A DNA stretch of 64,000 nt from Clusia tigrina (lineage: Eukaryota > Arthropoda > Insecta > Diptera > Clusiidae). Both the position numbers and the translations under genes were made by a program. Shown piece by piece: positions 23,994 through 34,831 of this stretch (its first letter is position 1; the number at the start of each line of letters is the position of its first letter). The notes beneath the pieces are model-generated. The model was not told where the DNA came from, did not search any database, and saw only the letters and a program-made list of their open reading frames with translations. The stretch lies in assembly GCA_920105625.2 (NCBI GenBank), contig OV050033.1, positions 54,766,780-54,830,779 of the forward strand, read 5' to 3'.

Positions 23994-24079
23994 GACATAT
24001 AGATGTCTGGAATGGCCTTTGATTATGTTTCGACCATCTGACTCCCGATGAGACTTTGAAGACCGTTTACTGCCCTCGT

Positions 24080-27000
24080 CATTCTATATAGAGAGCACTC
24101 TTCTCTTGTGTTTCCACAAAGATGTGCAGGGGTATAAGTTCCACTATGACGTTCAGGATGGTTGTAGGACAGCTGCAATACGGGTGGTGGTATTCCTAAT
24201 TCCTTATGGTTTCCACTGATTTGAATGTGAATAATGGACCTGGTATTTCTTTTAAAATAGCCTCGTTAAGATCACTGACATCTCTGTTCTTTCCGGCCAG
24301 TATAGCTCGCTCGCTTAACCACGCATGATTTTTGTGCTGTTGTGCTATGTTTGGGAACACGCTATGAATCAGTTCTTCTTCTGATGGAGTGAAACGGCAA
24401 AAACTGTTTGGTAGTGTTATCATACTGTATTCCTGTCGACTAGCATTGTACCATCCCCAATTTTCAACAATAGCTTTGAAAATTCAGCTGCTGATGGATC
24501 GCTTTGCAATTGAACGCGGACATTTGCTTTTAGTGAGAGTGTTCCTACATTTTTCCACAGAAGTGCAGATTTCAAGAACAGTAGACTTAGGAATGACTAT
24601 TTCATCGGCAACAGGAGACTTAGGAATGACTGGTAACGTTTGTCTAAAGTCTCCAGCTAACAGTATCATAGCAACGCCCAACAAATATTGATTTCCTCGT
24701 AGATCTTTCATTGTTCTATCCAATGTTTCTAATCAGTTTTTGTTAGCCATTGGACATTCATCACAAACGATTATTGCACATTGTTGCAAGATTTTTGCCA
24801 CTCCAGATGTTTCAGCAATGTTACATGTAGGATTGTCATTTGCCTGCATATTCAAGGGCAGCAGAGTGTGCTATTCTACCGCCATCTAATAAAGTAGCAG
24901 CAATCCCAGAAGCCAATGCCTGTGCTATTTTAGGTTGCTAGTAGCAGCGAAATCAAGAATTTTTCACCAATTTCTCCAGGAGCGTCCAAAAAATTCATTC
25001 CACCACTTTCATCGTTAACAACGTGCATAATCGTTGTTCAATTTTGGAATATTTTTTGAGCAAATGCATCCAATTCGTTGCAATCGCAATCCCGTTAACG
25101 CTACTAATCTCGGTTAAACAGAACATGCATTGATCAAGTTGGTGGCACCATGCCAACCTGTGCCAATGCTTTGTTTGCAATTGTTAAGCAAATGTCTTCA
25201 ATCATGATCAATGCTTCATTATGCATTTCCGGTGTGTACAGCAAGTGTGGATTTAACGTACTACGGTGAAGTCTGTTCAAAATGTGTTCCGTCATGAAAT
25301 CTTGATAGTTTCTCCATAGTTCAAGTGGATTTGATGGGAAACATGATGTTACAATTATTGCAAATAGTGTCTTATTTGGTGAGGAGTAGAAGAAACTACA
25401 GCATCGGCAAGGGTAGCCTCCCAGTGTGCGTCATCTTCCAGTAAAAGAAATTGACACGCCTATTGATATGTTACACAACTGTTCTATCAACTGTTTTAAG
25501 GCTTTGAAATGAAGTTGGACCACGAGCGTTAACCAACAATAAAAACACTCAGCAATGTTGGGATGGACTGTGTAAATACCCCAAAACATCAACTTCAATG
25601 TATTGAGCTCTCATTTTAATAGTTGTTGATTTTTTTTTATCTTCTGTCGACCGGCGAGAATATAGCGGGTGTCCGTCATTGCCTGTAACTGTGTCTGAAT
25701 TCAAAGGTCTGGGATAACGTTTCGAACATTTACCACCAATCATGCATGGTGAGCTCATGTTTAATGGTCCACATGGATCATGTTCTTCGTAAATAATTCT
25801 GGATCGGTGGTTTCATCTAGAATTTCCGCAGATATGATGTCATCAATTTGATCTGGTCTTATTTTGTCAACCAACCATATATAATATGTGTGTGTGAGGG
25901 AGTGCATTTTTTTGCCATTCGACAGAATACATCCAGATTTGCACTTCGCCAAATACTTTGTTTTTGACTATAAAACCATTTATGATTCCAGCTTTTGTTT
26001 CAATATAAAGTGGCGTTATGTAATGAAGCTCTGTTGGCGATCGCCCTGGCAATAAGTATTCTCGAATCTCACTCATTACAGGTAAATGCGATAAACAGGT
26101 CTGGTCGACCATAAGAATGAACATATGCCATGGTATCCTGTGCATACTCAGGCATATGACGCAGACTACCAGTGTGTGAAGATGGCAATATCTTCAATTG
26201 GCCAATGTCATTTGGATCAGGCTGGTTGCCATCATTGTTAATGGCATCACGTAGATGGATGTTCTCTTTAGCGTGTAGCCTTTTCTGATGGAACCTAATG
26301 TAATTCAGTCTCGATTTTCGCATACACGTCGCCAACATAATGGTGAAAAGGTCTTTGACATTTCAGAATATGATTGCCTTGATTTTGACGAATCATCAAT
26401 TTGTTCGCATATCGTTTGCGCTGACCGTTTTATTTGGAATTTCCACATCTGTAATTGAATTTTGAAGATTTGTAAAAATTACCCATTTGTGAGAACAAAT
26501 TTCACTAACCAGTTGACGGATTGACCAACTTAATGTTAATTTGATAGCCGTCTTCCCCTTGCGAAAACAAAATTGGTTATTCCAAAGCATCATAAAAGCG
26601 ATGAAGTTCAGAGCCGCGTTGAAGTTGATGATGAAGGACGATATCGTGTACATTAAATTCTTCTCCAACGATTACCACTGCTACATCGTCCATTGTTGGT
26701 ACATTGTATCTTCTGGCGTGCTGTCCAGCGGGCGTTTTGTCAGCTCTTATGACAATTCTATGATTATCCGACGGCATTCTATCCCATGCCGTTTTAAGCA
26801 AAGTCACCAGTTCGTTGTGCTGATGAAAATAATCTTGTAAGACACCAATTATTTCTCTCCGTACGTTCGGAGAAATAGAATTTCATCCTTGGAATTTCCA
26901 AGAAAATAAATTTGCAAAAACTGATGAGAACTATCTGCAAATGGCAATAACAGTCCGCCTCTGTAGTACACCTGATTTTCAATCTTGATATCAAAAGATG

Positions 27001-27480
27001 TCAAGTTAAAATTGTTGTAAACATTGTCGATTACCTGAAATGTTGGCATGAAATTATCCTTGATAAAAATTTGTTGCACCACGCGAAGTCATTTGAAAAC
27101 ATGAATTGTATGCCTGAATATCTTTCAAGAAATGGTTCGATTCTGGTGCCGTTCCAGAAACCAAGGAATTCAACAGTTCTGGTGGACAATTCAATGCCGG
27201 CAATTTGACTTTCCCAATTGCACAGCAAAATCCTGGTATTTCAGTGCTGAATTTGGGTGCGTTGCAATGTTCCCAAACTGTGTTCATGAAACCAATGGTC
27301 ACTGATTTGTGTGAACTATAATCCACTTGACTATCATAGTTGAATGCAGCACGATTGTAATTGGAACGTGCTCGATAATCAGTGTTCCTTCCTTCTCGTA
27401 ACCGAGAACGTGGTCAAGCAAGGCGTTGTCGATCATCTTGTGTTCGCTATACGCGCTGCACTTCACTTTTTTTCCTTCTG
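24080..27480 (-). pseudogene. Helitron Rep/helicase, heavily decayed
   Basis: Read on the minus strand from about 27480 down, the conserved order of animal Helitron proteins is visible. First comes the N-terminal region (SNYNRAAFNYDSQVDYSSHK, FCCAIGKVKLPALNCPPELL, SCFQMTSRGATN), then GRPDLFIAFTCNE. The HUH-type motif follows as VEWQKNALPHTHIL, and then a cysteine segment (CMIGGKCSKRYPR). The Pif1-like helicase begins with ARGPTSFQSLKTVDRTV. Its Walker A position reads FLDAPGEIGEKFLI instead of the usual GGTGKT, Walker B reads IIVCDECPMAN, then GDFRQTLPVIP and WLSERAILAGKNRDVSDLN. There are many stops and shifts, and the helicase C-terminus past about 24190 is not recognisable. It encodes no working protein. 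Confidence 0.85.
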
Positions 27481-27499
27481 GCAGCAGCTTGCATTAGTA

Positions 27500-28494
27500 G
27501 GCTGTCCACTAAGACTAAATTCTCTTGGCATGATTCTCAAAAATACTGGTAAAATAAATAAAAAAATACTGGTAAATAATAATAAAACCACAAAAAATAC
27601 ATCCCTTCTAGTCTATAGTCAGACTGCAATGGAAGTTAAACTTAAAAAATCCGATAAAGGTCACAAAAGTACTCTTGGTGTTTCTACAAAAGGACTGTGT
27701 TACAGAAATAGGGTATGAACCATCATACAGAACAGTCTCTTCATATCCCCGAGGCTGATATGGAACTCATGAACAACGGCCTGGTATGCAGCTCTGCACA
27801 ACAATATTCACATAACTCCTGGGTCAACTATCCAACCATTTGCATTACTATGTACTCGTATTAGTGATGAAGTGACATCCTTCATAGCCCAATCAAATAG
27901 CCCCAGAGTGTATACAAAACTCCTTTTAGCGCCAATTGATATCGTTGAAATAAATTCTGGCAGGTACTGCTGTTAGATTGAAAGCTGCTCTGGAATGGAT
28001 CTGTAAAGATGTACAACATAAAAGACTTTCAACAAGATTTGCCCATAACTCACTATAATACGGAGTGTTCTTATATTTGAATTACTATGTACTTATATTA
28101 CTGATGCAGTGAGATCGTTAATAAACAAATCCATGGATACAGTACTCTTCTGAGCGCCATTGATATCATTGATTAACTTTTAAACAGTTTCAAACGTAGC
28201 AAAACGATTTGTTCGAAGTATTGAAAAACACAAAATGACTGGCGCAAAATGTCGCTCAAATTAAAATGAACATGGTACGGTTCATGCGTGCACTCATACG
28301 CACAAAATGACAACAAAAAAACGCATACATAACTATTTTTACATTAATTTACACACATTTATACGAATGTGTGTATGGATTGTTTTCACTCTATAGCGGT
28401 CCTTCGACGGTCAATCGATTGACGTGAAATTACGTAGATCTATTATTGAAACATGTGTGTAAGCATCACTTGGACACCGATTGGTGCAATATCT
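27500..28494. other. Noncoding stretch with imperfect tandem duplication
   Basis: Two diverged copies of about 150 bp begin near 27804 and 28030. They share ATTACTATGTACT, then ATTA-TGATG-AGTGA, and GCGCCA-TTGATATC. AAATACTGGTAAA repeats near 27540-27575. This could be Helitron 5' UTR or host sequence. Confidence 0.5.
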
Positions 28495-30690
28495 GGCGGC
28501 CACCCGAAAAGGGCGCACTTAGGCCAACATTGACCCTTTGTGATACCGCATGGGACAACAGGTCCCATCCCTTTTAAAGGTCCAGCCATTTGGAGCTTTT
28601 AATGAAGCAGTTGATGGAGCTAATCTTTTTTTTTTGAGATATCTCCCAATTAGTCCAAAAAGTAGTCGCCTAGGAAAGTGCGCCTCCTTCTGGACAAAGC
28701 TGGACACGTGCACAACAGGTGAGCAGTGGACTCTTCCTCCTCCTCGTCCATGCAACTCCTGCAGAAGTCTTTAGAGGCGATCCCCAGTCTACACCCGTGT
28801 GTGCCTAGAGTCCAGTGTCCCGTTAGGACGCTAATCACGGGACCTATGCTTTGTCTATTTAGAGCCAGTAGGTCCTTAGAGCGCTTGACATTTATCTCTG
28901 GTCAGGTTTGTCTAGCTATTTTGCATCTTGAACCGTCAGACCAGCGCCTGCCCGCTGTGCCTAAAGATATTGTATTTACTAAGAGCTTACATGTGGCAAT
29001 AGGAATACCGAATTGCGACCTATCTGGTTCAATCGGTATGGTAGTACCCTCACAGGCAAGTTCGTCCGCCTTGCAGTTCCCTGGAATATCTCTGTGACCG
29101 GGAACCCAGCACAGATGCAGACGGGTCTGCTTAGCTATCCCGTCTAAAGATTTGCGGCAGCTCTTGACGGCTTTTGAGGTGATAATAACCGAATCCAGGG
29201 AGCGCAAAGCAGCTTGGCTGTCGGACAGAATGCAAATATCAACTCCAGATATTTTCTTCTTCTTTAGCCAAGACAGTGTTGCCTCTATAGCCGCGACCTC
29301 TGCCTGAAAAACACTGAAGTGGTCGGGCATCCTAAAGGACATGTTAATGTCCAAATCTTCTGAGAATACACCACCTCCCACCCTACTCTGTAGTTTGGAT
29401 CCATCTGTGTAGATGTGAACCCCTTCTACATGAGTGGGGATGCCATCCTTCCATTAGTCCCTGGAGGGAACGGAGATCTTGCACATACCATTGAAGGCGT
29501 ACATTGGTGTGATGTAGTCGAAAGAGTCAGGAATACCCTCAAAATGCTTTAAAATGGACGCATGACCTACATTCCTGGCATCCCATTGATGCGTAGCTTT
29601 TAGCCTTATAGCTGAGTTTGCAGGCATTTTTTCGCCAAAAAGCCTTACAGGCAGCAGATTGAGAATAATGTCCAATGCTGCCGTTGGAGTCGTTCTGGCA
29701 CTAATTATGAATACTTCCGCCGTTCTTTGTACCTTTGTTACCAGCCTATTGTATGTGGGCTGTCCACCAAGCAAGCATCCCATAGAAAAGGACTGGTCGT
29801 ACCACAGCTGTGTATATCCAATAGGCTACCTTAGGCTGTAACCCCCATTTTTTGCCTATAACTCTTTTGCAAGAGTACAGAGCTATCTGAGCCTTCCTAA
29901 TGCGCTCGCTTATATTTGCTTTCCAGTTCAGCTTCCTATCTAGGATCACGCCCAGATATTTAGCCTCCTCGACAAGGTCAATATCTACACCCATTAGTTT
30001 TGGAGCAATAAATTGAAGAATTTTATATTTCCTAGTGATGAGTACCAGCTTAGTCTTGGTCGGATTAACCCCAACCCACAGTCAGTAGTCCATTTAGAGA
30101 GAATGTTCAGCATGTTTTGCAGTCCCTCAAAGTAGATATGTATTTACCCGAGATACTAATAGCAACATCATCCGCATACGCAACACCCTGCCACCCTTCC
30201 CTCTCCAGTCGAACAAGCAGCTGATTTTCCGCAAGATTCTAGAGTAGGGGTGAAAGAACTCCACCTTGAGGTGTGCCTCTGCACACGGACTTCTTGGCCG
30301 ACGCCGCCTCCAGCTGTGAATTGATTATCCTGCTACTAAGCATGTTTTCAATCCACCTGCTAATGGCTGCTTCCACCTCCAAGTCTCGCATCGCACCGAT
30401 TATTGCGTCTGATTTGATGTTGTTAAAAGCTCCCTCAATGTCCAGGAAAGCCACTAGGGAGAACTCCTTGTTGTGCAGGGAGCACTCAATACTAGAGACT
30501 AAGGAGTGTAAAGCGGTCTCCACCGATTTACCCTTGAAGTAGGCATGCTGAGAGACTGACAGCTTCTGTCTGTCTATAGTAAGCCTCAGATGAATGCCTA
30601 ACAACCTTTCCAGGAATTTTAGACAGAAGGAGGACATTCTAATGGGTCTTAAGTGCCCTTTTGGAGTCCTAATGCCAAGGTAATACATGA
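28495..30690 (-). mobile_element. RNase H-type LINE, copy 2, 5'-truncated in RT
   Basis: The minus strand enters in the RT fingers (RTPKGHLRPIRMSSFCLKFL) and continues through palm, RNase H, zinc finger and 3' UTR to GGGTGGCCGCC at 28495. The lost 5' end (ORF1, endonuclease and first RT motifs) is typical of incomplete target-primed reverse transcription. It keeps about 0.8 kb of RT that copy 1 lacks. No convincing target-site duplication was found by eye. Confidence 0.85.
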
Positions 30691-30697
30691 AACACAA
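28650..30697 (-). pseudogene. LINE ORF2 remnant: RT palm, RNase H, zinc finger (copy 2)
   Basis: RT motifs on the minus strand are LSVSQHAYFKGKSVETALH, FSLVAFLDIEGAFNNIKSD and SVCRGTPQGGVLSPLL, then a stop. GVAYADDVAISISGKY follows with the catalytic aspartates kept, then KYLGVILDRKLNWKANI, WGLQPKVAYWIY and RPVLFYGMLAWW. RNase H gives VFQAEVAAIEATL, ILSDSQAALRS and WVPGHRDIPGNCKADELA, and the finger is CRSCMDEEEEESTAHLLC. Several stops and frameshifts break the frame, so it is inactive although the individual motifs are well kept. That points to a fairly recent insertion. Confidence 0.85.
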
Positions 30698-30699
30698 TC

Positions 30700-31570
30700 A
30701 TCCGTATCGCTCATAATAGTGCGTTCATCGCAACCATAGAGAAGTATAGAGAGATAACTTCGTCAATCTATCAATGAGAAATCGAATGCAAGTGTCGGGG
30801 TTCTGTTGGTGAACAGCTGTTTCCTAATGGACCCCAGGGGACAAATACATGTGGACTTTTTATGAAAGAGTGTCACAGAGGCTAATAATTTTTTACTACT
30901 TATTTCCATAAATTTAGGTGAATAAATGTCGCTTCTCAGTGTTCTCTGATACGTACATTCTCTCTTGCTCATACATAAGCGTGAGCGTAATTTTAATAAA
31001 TTTCTCTTTCGCTTTTTTTTAAATGTTTCTCAATGTTTTTTACATTTTTTTCTACATTTAAGAAAAAAAACCAACTGAATTGGTTGAAAATTACGGCCAG
31101 CAGAAAGAAACAGACGCTTTTTGCCACTTTGTTTTATATATATAGATATGACAAATGCCTTGCCTTCAAAATTGGCATCATACATGAATAGACCGAGTGA
31201 AAACATTTGGTAAATCTCGCTTTAGAGAGAATTATGGAAATTATTATTCAAATCCTTGAGTTAGAAATAAGATAATGAAACAACAGTGCTGCTCTTATCT
31301 AATTGCTTGTGTTCCCCTCTTGCTGCAACTGCTGGTGACGATTGTTCCAATGCATATAGGTCAAAGTGATTAATCCTCGTTAATAATTCTCGTAGAGAAG
31401 TACCACTCACCTTTTCCCACAATCGAGTCTTGTTTTAGAAATGTTTGCATTGTCAGTTGCACAACTGAAATGAAGCAATTAGCTCCTCATTCATTATGCA
31501 TTCCGAAAATGATTTAATAATTGAAAAGGACACGTCGATTTTTCACAACACAAATAAATTACAACAGAGC
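30700..31570. other. Noncoding upstream region of the odorant receptor
   Basis: From 30700 to 31146 this may be Helitron 5' sequence. From 31150 to 31570 it is likely the host 5' flank. No exon recognised. Confidence 0.45.
31078..31146 (-). mobile_element. Candidate Helitron 5' terminus
   Basis: The minus strand from 31146 reads TCTATATATATAAAAC, the form seen at many insect Helitron 5' ends. It is preceded by A (complement of 31147), as expected for insertion between A and T. The orientation agrees with the Rep/helicase at 24.1-27.5 kb. The link between the two is inference. Confidence 0.4.
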
Positions 31571-31576
31571 GTTCAC

Positions 31577-31584
31577 TATAAATA
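31577..31584 (+). promoter_or_regulatory. Candidate TATA box of the odorant receptor gene
   Basis: TATAAATA lies 78 bp upstream of the ATG at 31655. A CAGTAG start-like sequence lies about 25 bp downstream. Position and sequence fit a core promoter, but the start site is not shown. Confidence 0.5.
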
Positions 31585-31654
31585 CTGCGTCAGTGGAGCA
31601 GTAGAACGGTAAACTCACCAGAAAGTTCGCTCAGTACGTACGCCTGTGTATCAT

Positions 31655-34531
31655 ATGAAGACCACACCACCGCATTACCAGGATGTCGGTAGGTATTTTC
31701 GTGCAGCCAGAATACTGCTGGGCTCCATCGGTGTCATCTTCGCGCCAACATTGACATACAAAAACAATTATCTGATGAAAGTGCTCTTCATAATAACGGC
31801 GTTGGGTGCCAGTTCAGGCCTGTGCAGCGAACTGTTGTACGAGTACGAATTCTTCAGGCTGAAGAAACCGTTAATGCAGTTCACGGAGCTCTCCATCTAT
31901 GTTTGCTACACGATCCTCTCTATACTGAAATTCTATCGCATCGTAAGGAAGAGGCATAAAATCGACCAAATCGTGCACACTTTGTACAACATTTATCCGA
32001 CAAATCCGAACAACGAACACTGCGTCAGTGATTTCCAAATTCAAAAATTCTACCGCTACACTCTGCTGTTCACCATCCCCGTCTCATTGATTATGCTCGG
32101 GACAGCACTGGTTTTCAGTGTCCTGCCGATTATGTGTTACGTGCTGAAATCCTCCGAGGAACAAGACAAGGTCAGTCTGGTCGACATACTGCCCTTCCTC
32201 ATGTGGTATCCGTATGAAGTGACCTCGTGGCAAATCTACTGGCTGTCGTTTCTGCAGCAGACACATTGCGGTTTTGTGTACTCGCTGTGTAATGTGGGCG
32301 TGGACTCGTTATTGAACTGCATTATTATGCAGCTGTGCATGCACCTCGATGCACTGTCGACACGTTTGCTCAGATTGAATCCGGCAGAAACCAAAAACAT
32401 TGAAGAGGAAATATTCCAGATTGTGGAGAATCACAACTCGATTTTGAAGTAAGTTAGTTTTGCATATTGTGCAATCACTCAATCAAAATGAAGCTCCTTT
32501 GAAAGCATAATTAACTAAATTGAATGTGACAACATTTTAAGAAGTTTCACTTCTCTTTCATTGTCACTCTTGCCGCTGCTGCTTCCAAGGCACAACTTTC
32601 CTCTGTATTTCGTGTAATTTCAAGGTCATCCTGGCATGTACCAGAGCTTACTTCATTAACGCAATTGAGAAGGGTTTTTCAAAAACGTCACAATTTTGTA
32701 TTTAAATAAAACACAATATAATTGAGACATCGGGCTGAAATTTATGCCAGGTTGTACTTAAATAAGGAATTCGATTCCGTTCTGATGACCACCGCGAGGA
32801 CGTTTGCAGCGATCGATTGGAACATAGTTTCCACTACTCTTCCACACACATCGGCCAAAACGTTGGCAATTTCTCGATCGATATTGTTCCTGAGAGACAG
32901 ATACAACTTATTTTCTCTCATTTCTATACAATTATGACTTGTTACTAGTCACTAACGACCTTCCACTAATGAGCTTTCATTAATTACCATACACTTTCTC
33001 CATGTGTTTGTCACAATGAAGAGGCGCTTAGGACAGATGTACTGGGAATGAACAAATTTCTTACCCTTGGGCAGATTTCTGAGATACATAAGAGAATCAA
33101 AGAAATGTGAAAAGGTGCAGCTTCCCCCTTCACAACTCCTTTATCTGCCTCTCTCCACTTAACCCCCTAACTACAGGCTTTAAGCACAATGGGCATCACT
33201 TGCCTGTGTGCTTAGAGAACTATATATACGGCATTGTTACGGCCTACGCCAGATCTGTTTATCTATATACTTATAAGGTTTCACTTATCACTAATATCTT
33301 GTCAATAATTGCAATCAACTTATGACTTTTCAATAGTCACCTAGTCACTTATCAGTTATGACCATTCACTAGTCACCTAGTCACTTATCACTTACGACCA
33401 TTCACTGGTCACCTAGTCACTTATCACTTATGACCATTCACTAGTCACCTAGTCACTTATCACTTATGACCATTCACTGGTCACCTAGTCACTTATCACT
33501 TATGACCATTCACTGGCACCTAGTCACTTATCACTTATGACCATTCACTGGTCACCTAGGCACTTATCACTTATGACCATTCACTGGTCACCTAGTCACT
33601 TATCACTTATGACCATTCTTTGGTCACTTATAACAATTGAGTTAGTTACACTACTGATTGTCACTAATAACTTATAGCTTTTAATTCATACTCATGTTTA
33701 GTCATGAATACTAAGAACACTATTTCATCACAATACAGAAATATCAGTTTAATTCTTGACTTTTGGTCACTTTTACCACTGTCAATGCCTCCCCTCAGAC
33801 TTCAGTTTTTTACTTTCTTCCTTCCGCAATCATTTCCAACTTTCTAATAATTTTTCCATTACCGTTCTCCTCTTCACGTTCAGATTGATGGACGACGTGA
33901 ATGATATATTCGCCTTACCAATTTTCTTTACCGTATTTATGGCATCTGGTCTGCTTTGCTTTGTCGGCTTTCAAGTCGTGGAGGGCACTAAATCTGCAGA
34001 TTTCTGGAAATATATAATGTTCCTCATCTATGAGACTTCAAGCACCTTTCAAGTGTGTCTCGTTGGAGATCTGTTAACCGAAAAGGTAAGTATGCACAAG
34101 GCTTTTTTAAATGAAAAAGGAAAATCTGTTGACTGTAAACGATGTGTGACTACCCTCTACTACCAGTCGAACTAACTGAATATGTCGCTTAGTATGACTG
34201 GTTATGGACCAATTGTAGAAGAAGTTTTCTCTTCTCCAAACTTTATCTTGCAGAGCTTGGAAGTTGGCGATTCCGCTTACAAAAGTAAATGGTTCGAAGG
34301 TTCAAAGAAACACCAGCAACTCATACAACTAATTATAGTACGCTCGCAGAAGGCCGTCAGTTTGGATGCGTTCACGTTTCATAATGTGTCCCTTGCGACC
34401 TACAAACAGGTAAGTAATTCGGACCGAACTGAGTCATATAAAATTAATGGAATTTTTGTTTACCTGCTTTTCAGATTGGCACTTCAGCATATCAGTTTTT
34501 GACCTTGCTGCGCACCATGTACGACCGTTAA
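31655..34531 (+). CDS. Insect odorant receptor (7tm_6), four exons
   Basis: This is an odour-gated channel subunit of the olfactory neuron membrane, expected to pair with Orco. The model joins 31655-32448, 33884-34085, 34254-34409 and 34475-34531, giving 402 residues, the usual length. All introns are GT-AG, and the phases fit: AA at the end of exon 1 joins A of exon 2 to give lysine, then LMDDVND. Upstream GTG at 31646 is in frame but ATG 31655 is the first methionine. Hydrophobic segments lie near residues 38-58, 72-94, 132-160, 192-222 and 268-325, with a last one at the C-terminus. Family marks are MWYPYEVTSWQIYWLSFLQQ, SGLLCFVGFQV, IIVRSQKAVSLDAF and the end YQFLTLLRTMYD. No stop or shift breaks it. 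Which Or lineage it belongs to I cannot say. Confidence 0.93.
33006..33250 (+). mobile_element. LINE 3' remnant inside odorant receptor intron 1
   Basis: EEALRTDVLGMN and KEM-stop, followed by a GGCTTTAAGCACAATGGGCATCA box, parallel the copy at 8290-8570. It is in the same orientation as the host gene. It is short and decayed, with no effect on the splice sites at 32449 and 33883. Confidence 0.5.
33337..33630. repeat. 36-bp minisatellite in odorant receptor intron 1
   Basis: About eight copies of a 36-bp unit, each containing TCACCTAGTCACTTATCACT, then TATGACCATTCACTGG. Successive TCACCTAG words start at 33337, 33373 and 33409. Units are nearly identical, and one is 1 bp short (CACTGGCACC). 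The array ends about 250 bp before exon 2. Confidence 0.93.
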
Positions 34532-34817
34532 GGGTTTATGTTGGGCGAATAAGGCAATTTAGCACTCTACGTTCAGTAACAATCGCAATTTAGTAGTTAT
34601 GTTTTGAATATCACCCTCCTCTCACTTACAGTTCGTTGGTCTGCGTGAGCACCACATTCGTCTTTCCTAAAAAACTTTCGTAAAAGTTTTCCTCAACTTT
34701 TCTCTGAAACGCAAGCGAATAACTCACGAATCTTAACACTTTTGTGACCTGGTCGCAACGAGGCAATAGAGTAGCACTTTTATATTCGCAATTAGCACAG
34801 CACTTAATTGATAATGC

Positions 34818-34823
34818 AATAAA
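34818..34823 (+). promoter_or_regulatory. Candidate polyadenylation signal of the odorant receptor
   Basis: AATAAA lies 287 bp after the stop codon at 34529-34531. It is the first full match I noticed downstream. Confidence 0.35.
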
Positions 34824-34831
34824 AATCCACA

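Larger units (their letters stand above)
23994..28494 (-). mobile_element. Helitron remnant between inverted LINE copies
   Basis: The Rep/helicase remnant fills about 24.1-27.5 kb. The helicase side abuts LINE copy 1 at 23993 without a visible Helitron 3' end (no clear CTRR with hairpin). The N-terminal side continues into noncoding sequence up to LINE copy 2. If the terminus at 31146 belongs to it, LINE copy 2 is nested inside the Helitron. Confidence 0.7.
22544..29915. repeat. Large inverted repeat: LINE arms 22544-23976 and 28495-29915
   Basis: The two LINE copies are in opposite orientation with their 3' ends facing each other across a 4.5-kb spacer. Translated RNase H regions differ at only a few positions (for example DHCSVF against DHFSVF, and SKYFCR against SKDFCR), so the arms are very similar. 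Arm length is about 1.43 kb. The spacer carries the Helitron remnant. Confidence 0.85.

Noticed and set aside
28519..29097. Plus-strand open frames of 74 and 123 codons
   Set aside because: They are antisense to the RNase H region of LINE copy 2.
30700..30765. Minus-strand ILLYGCDERTIM, resembling the YG-x-E-TWT block of RTE-type RT
   Set aside because: Too short and not supported by neighbouring motifs.
31646..31654. Start of the odorant receptor at an upstream GTG
   Set aside because: GTG is not a normal start in insect nuclear genes. The in-frame ATG at 31655 is used instead.
33337..33630. Regular short repeats reminiscent of a CRISPR array
   Set aside because: The 36-bp units are contiguous with no unique spacers, lie in an intron of an insect gene and have no cas genes nearby. 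It is a minisatellite.
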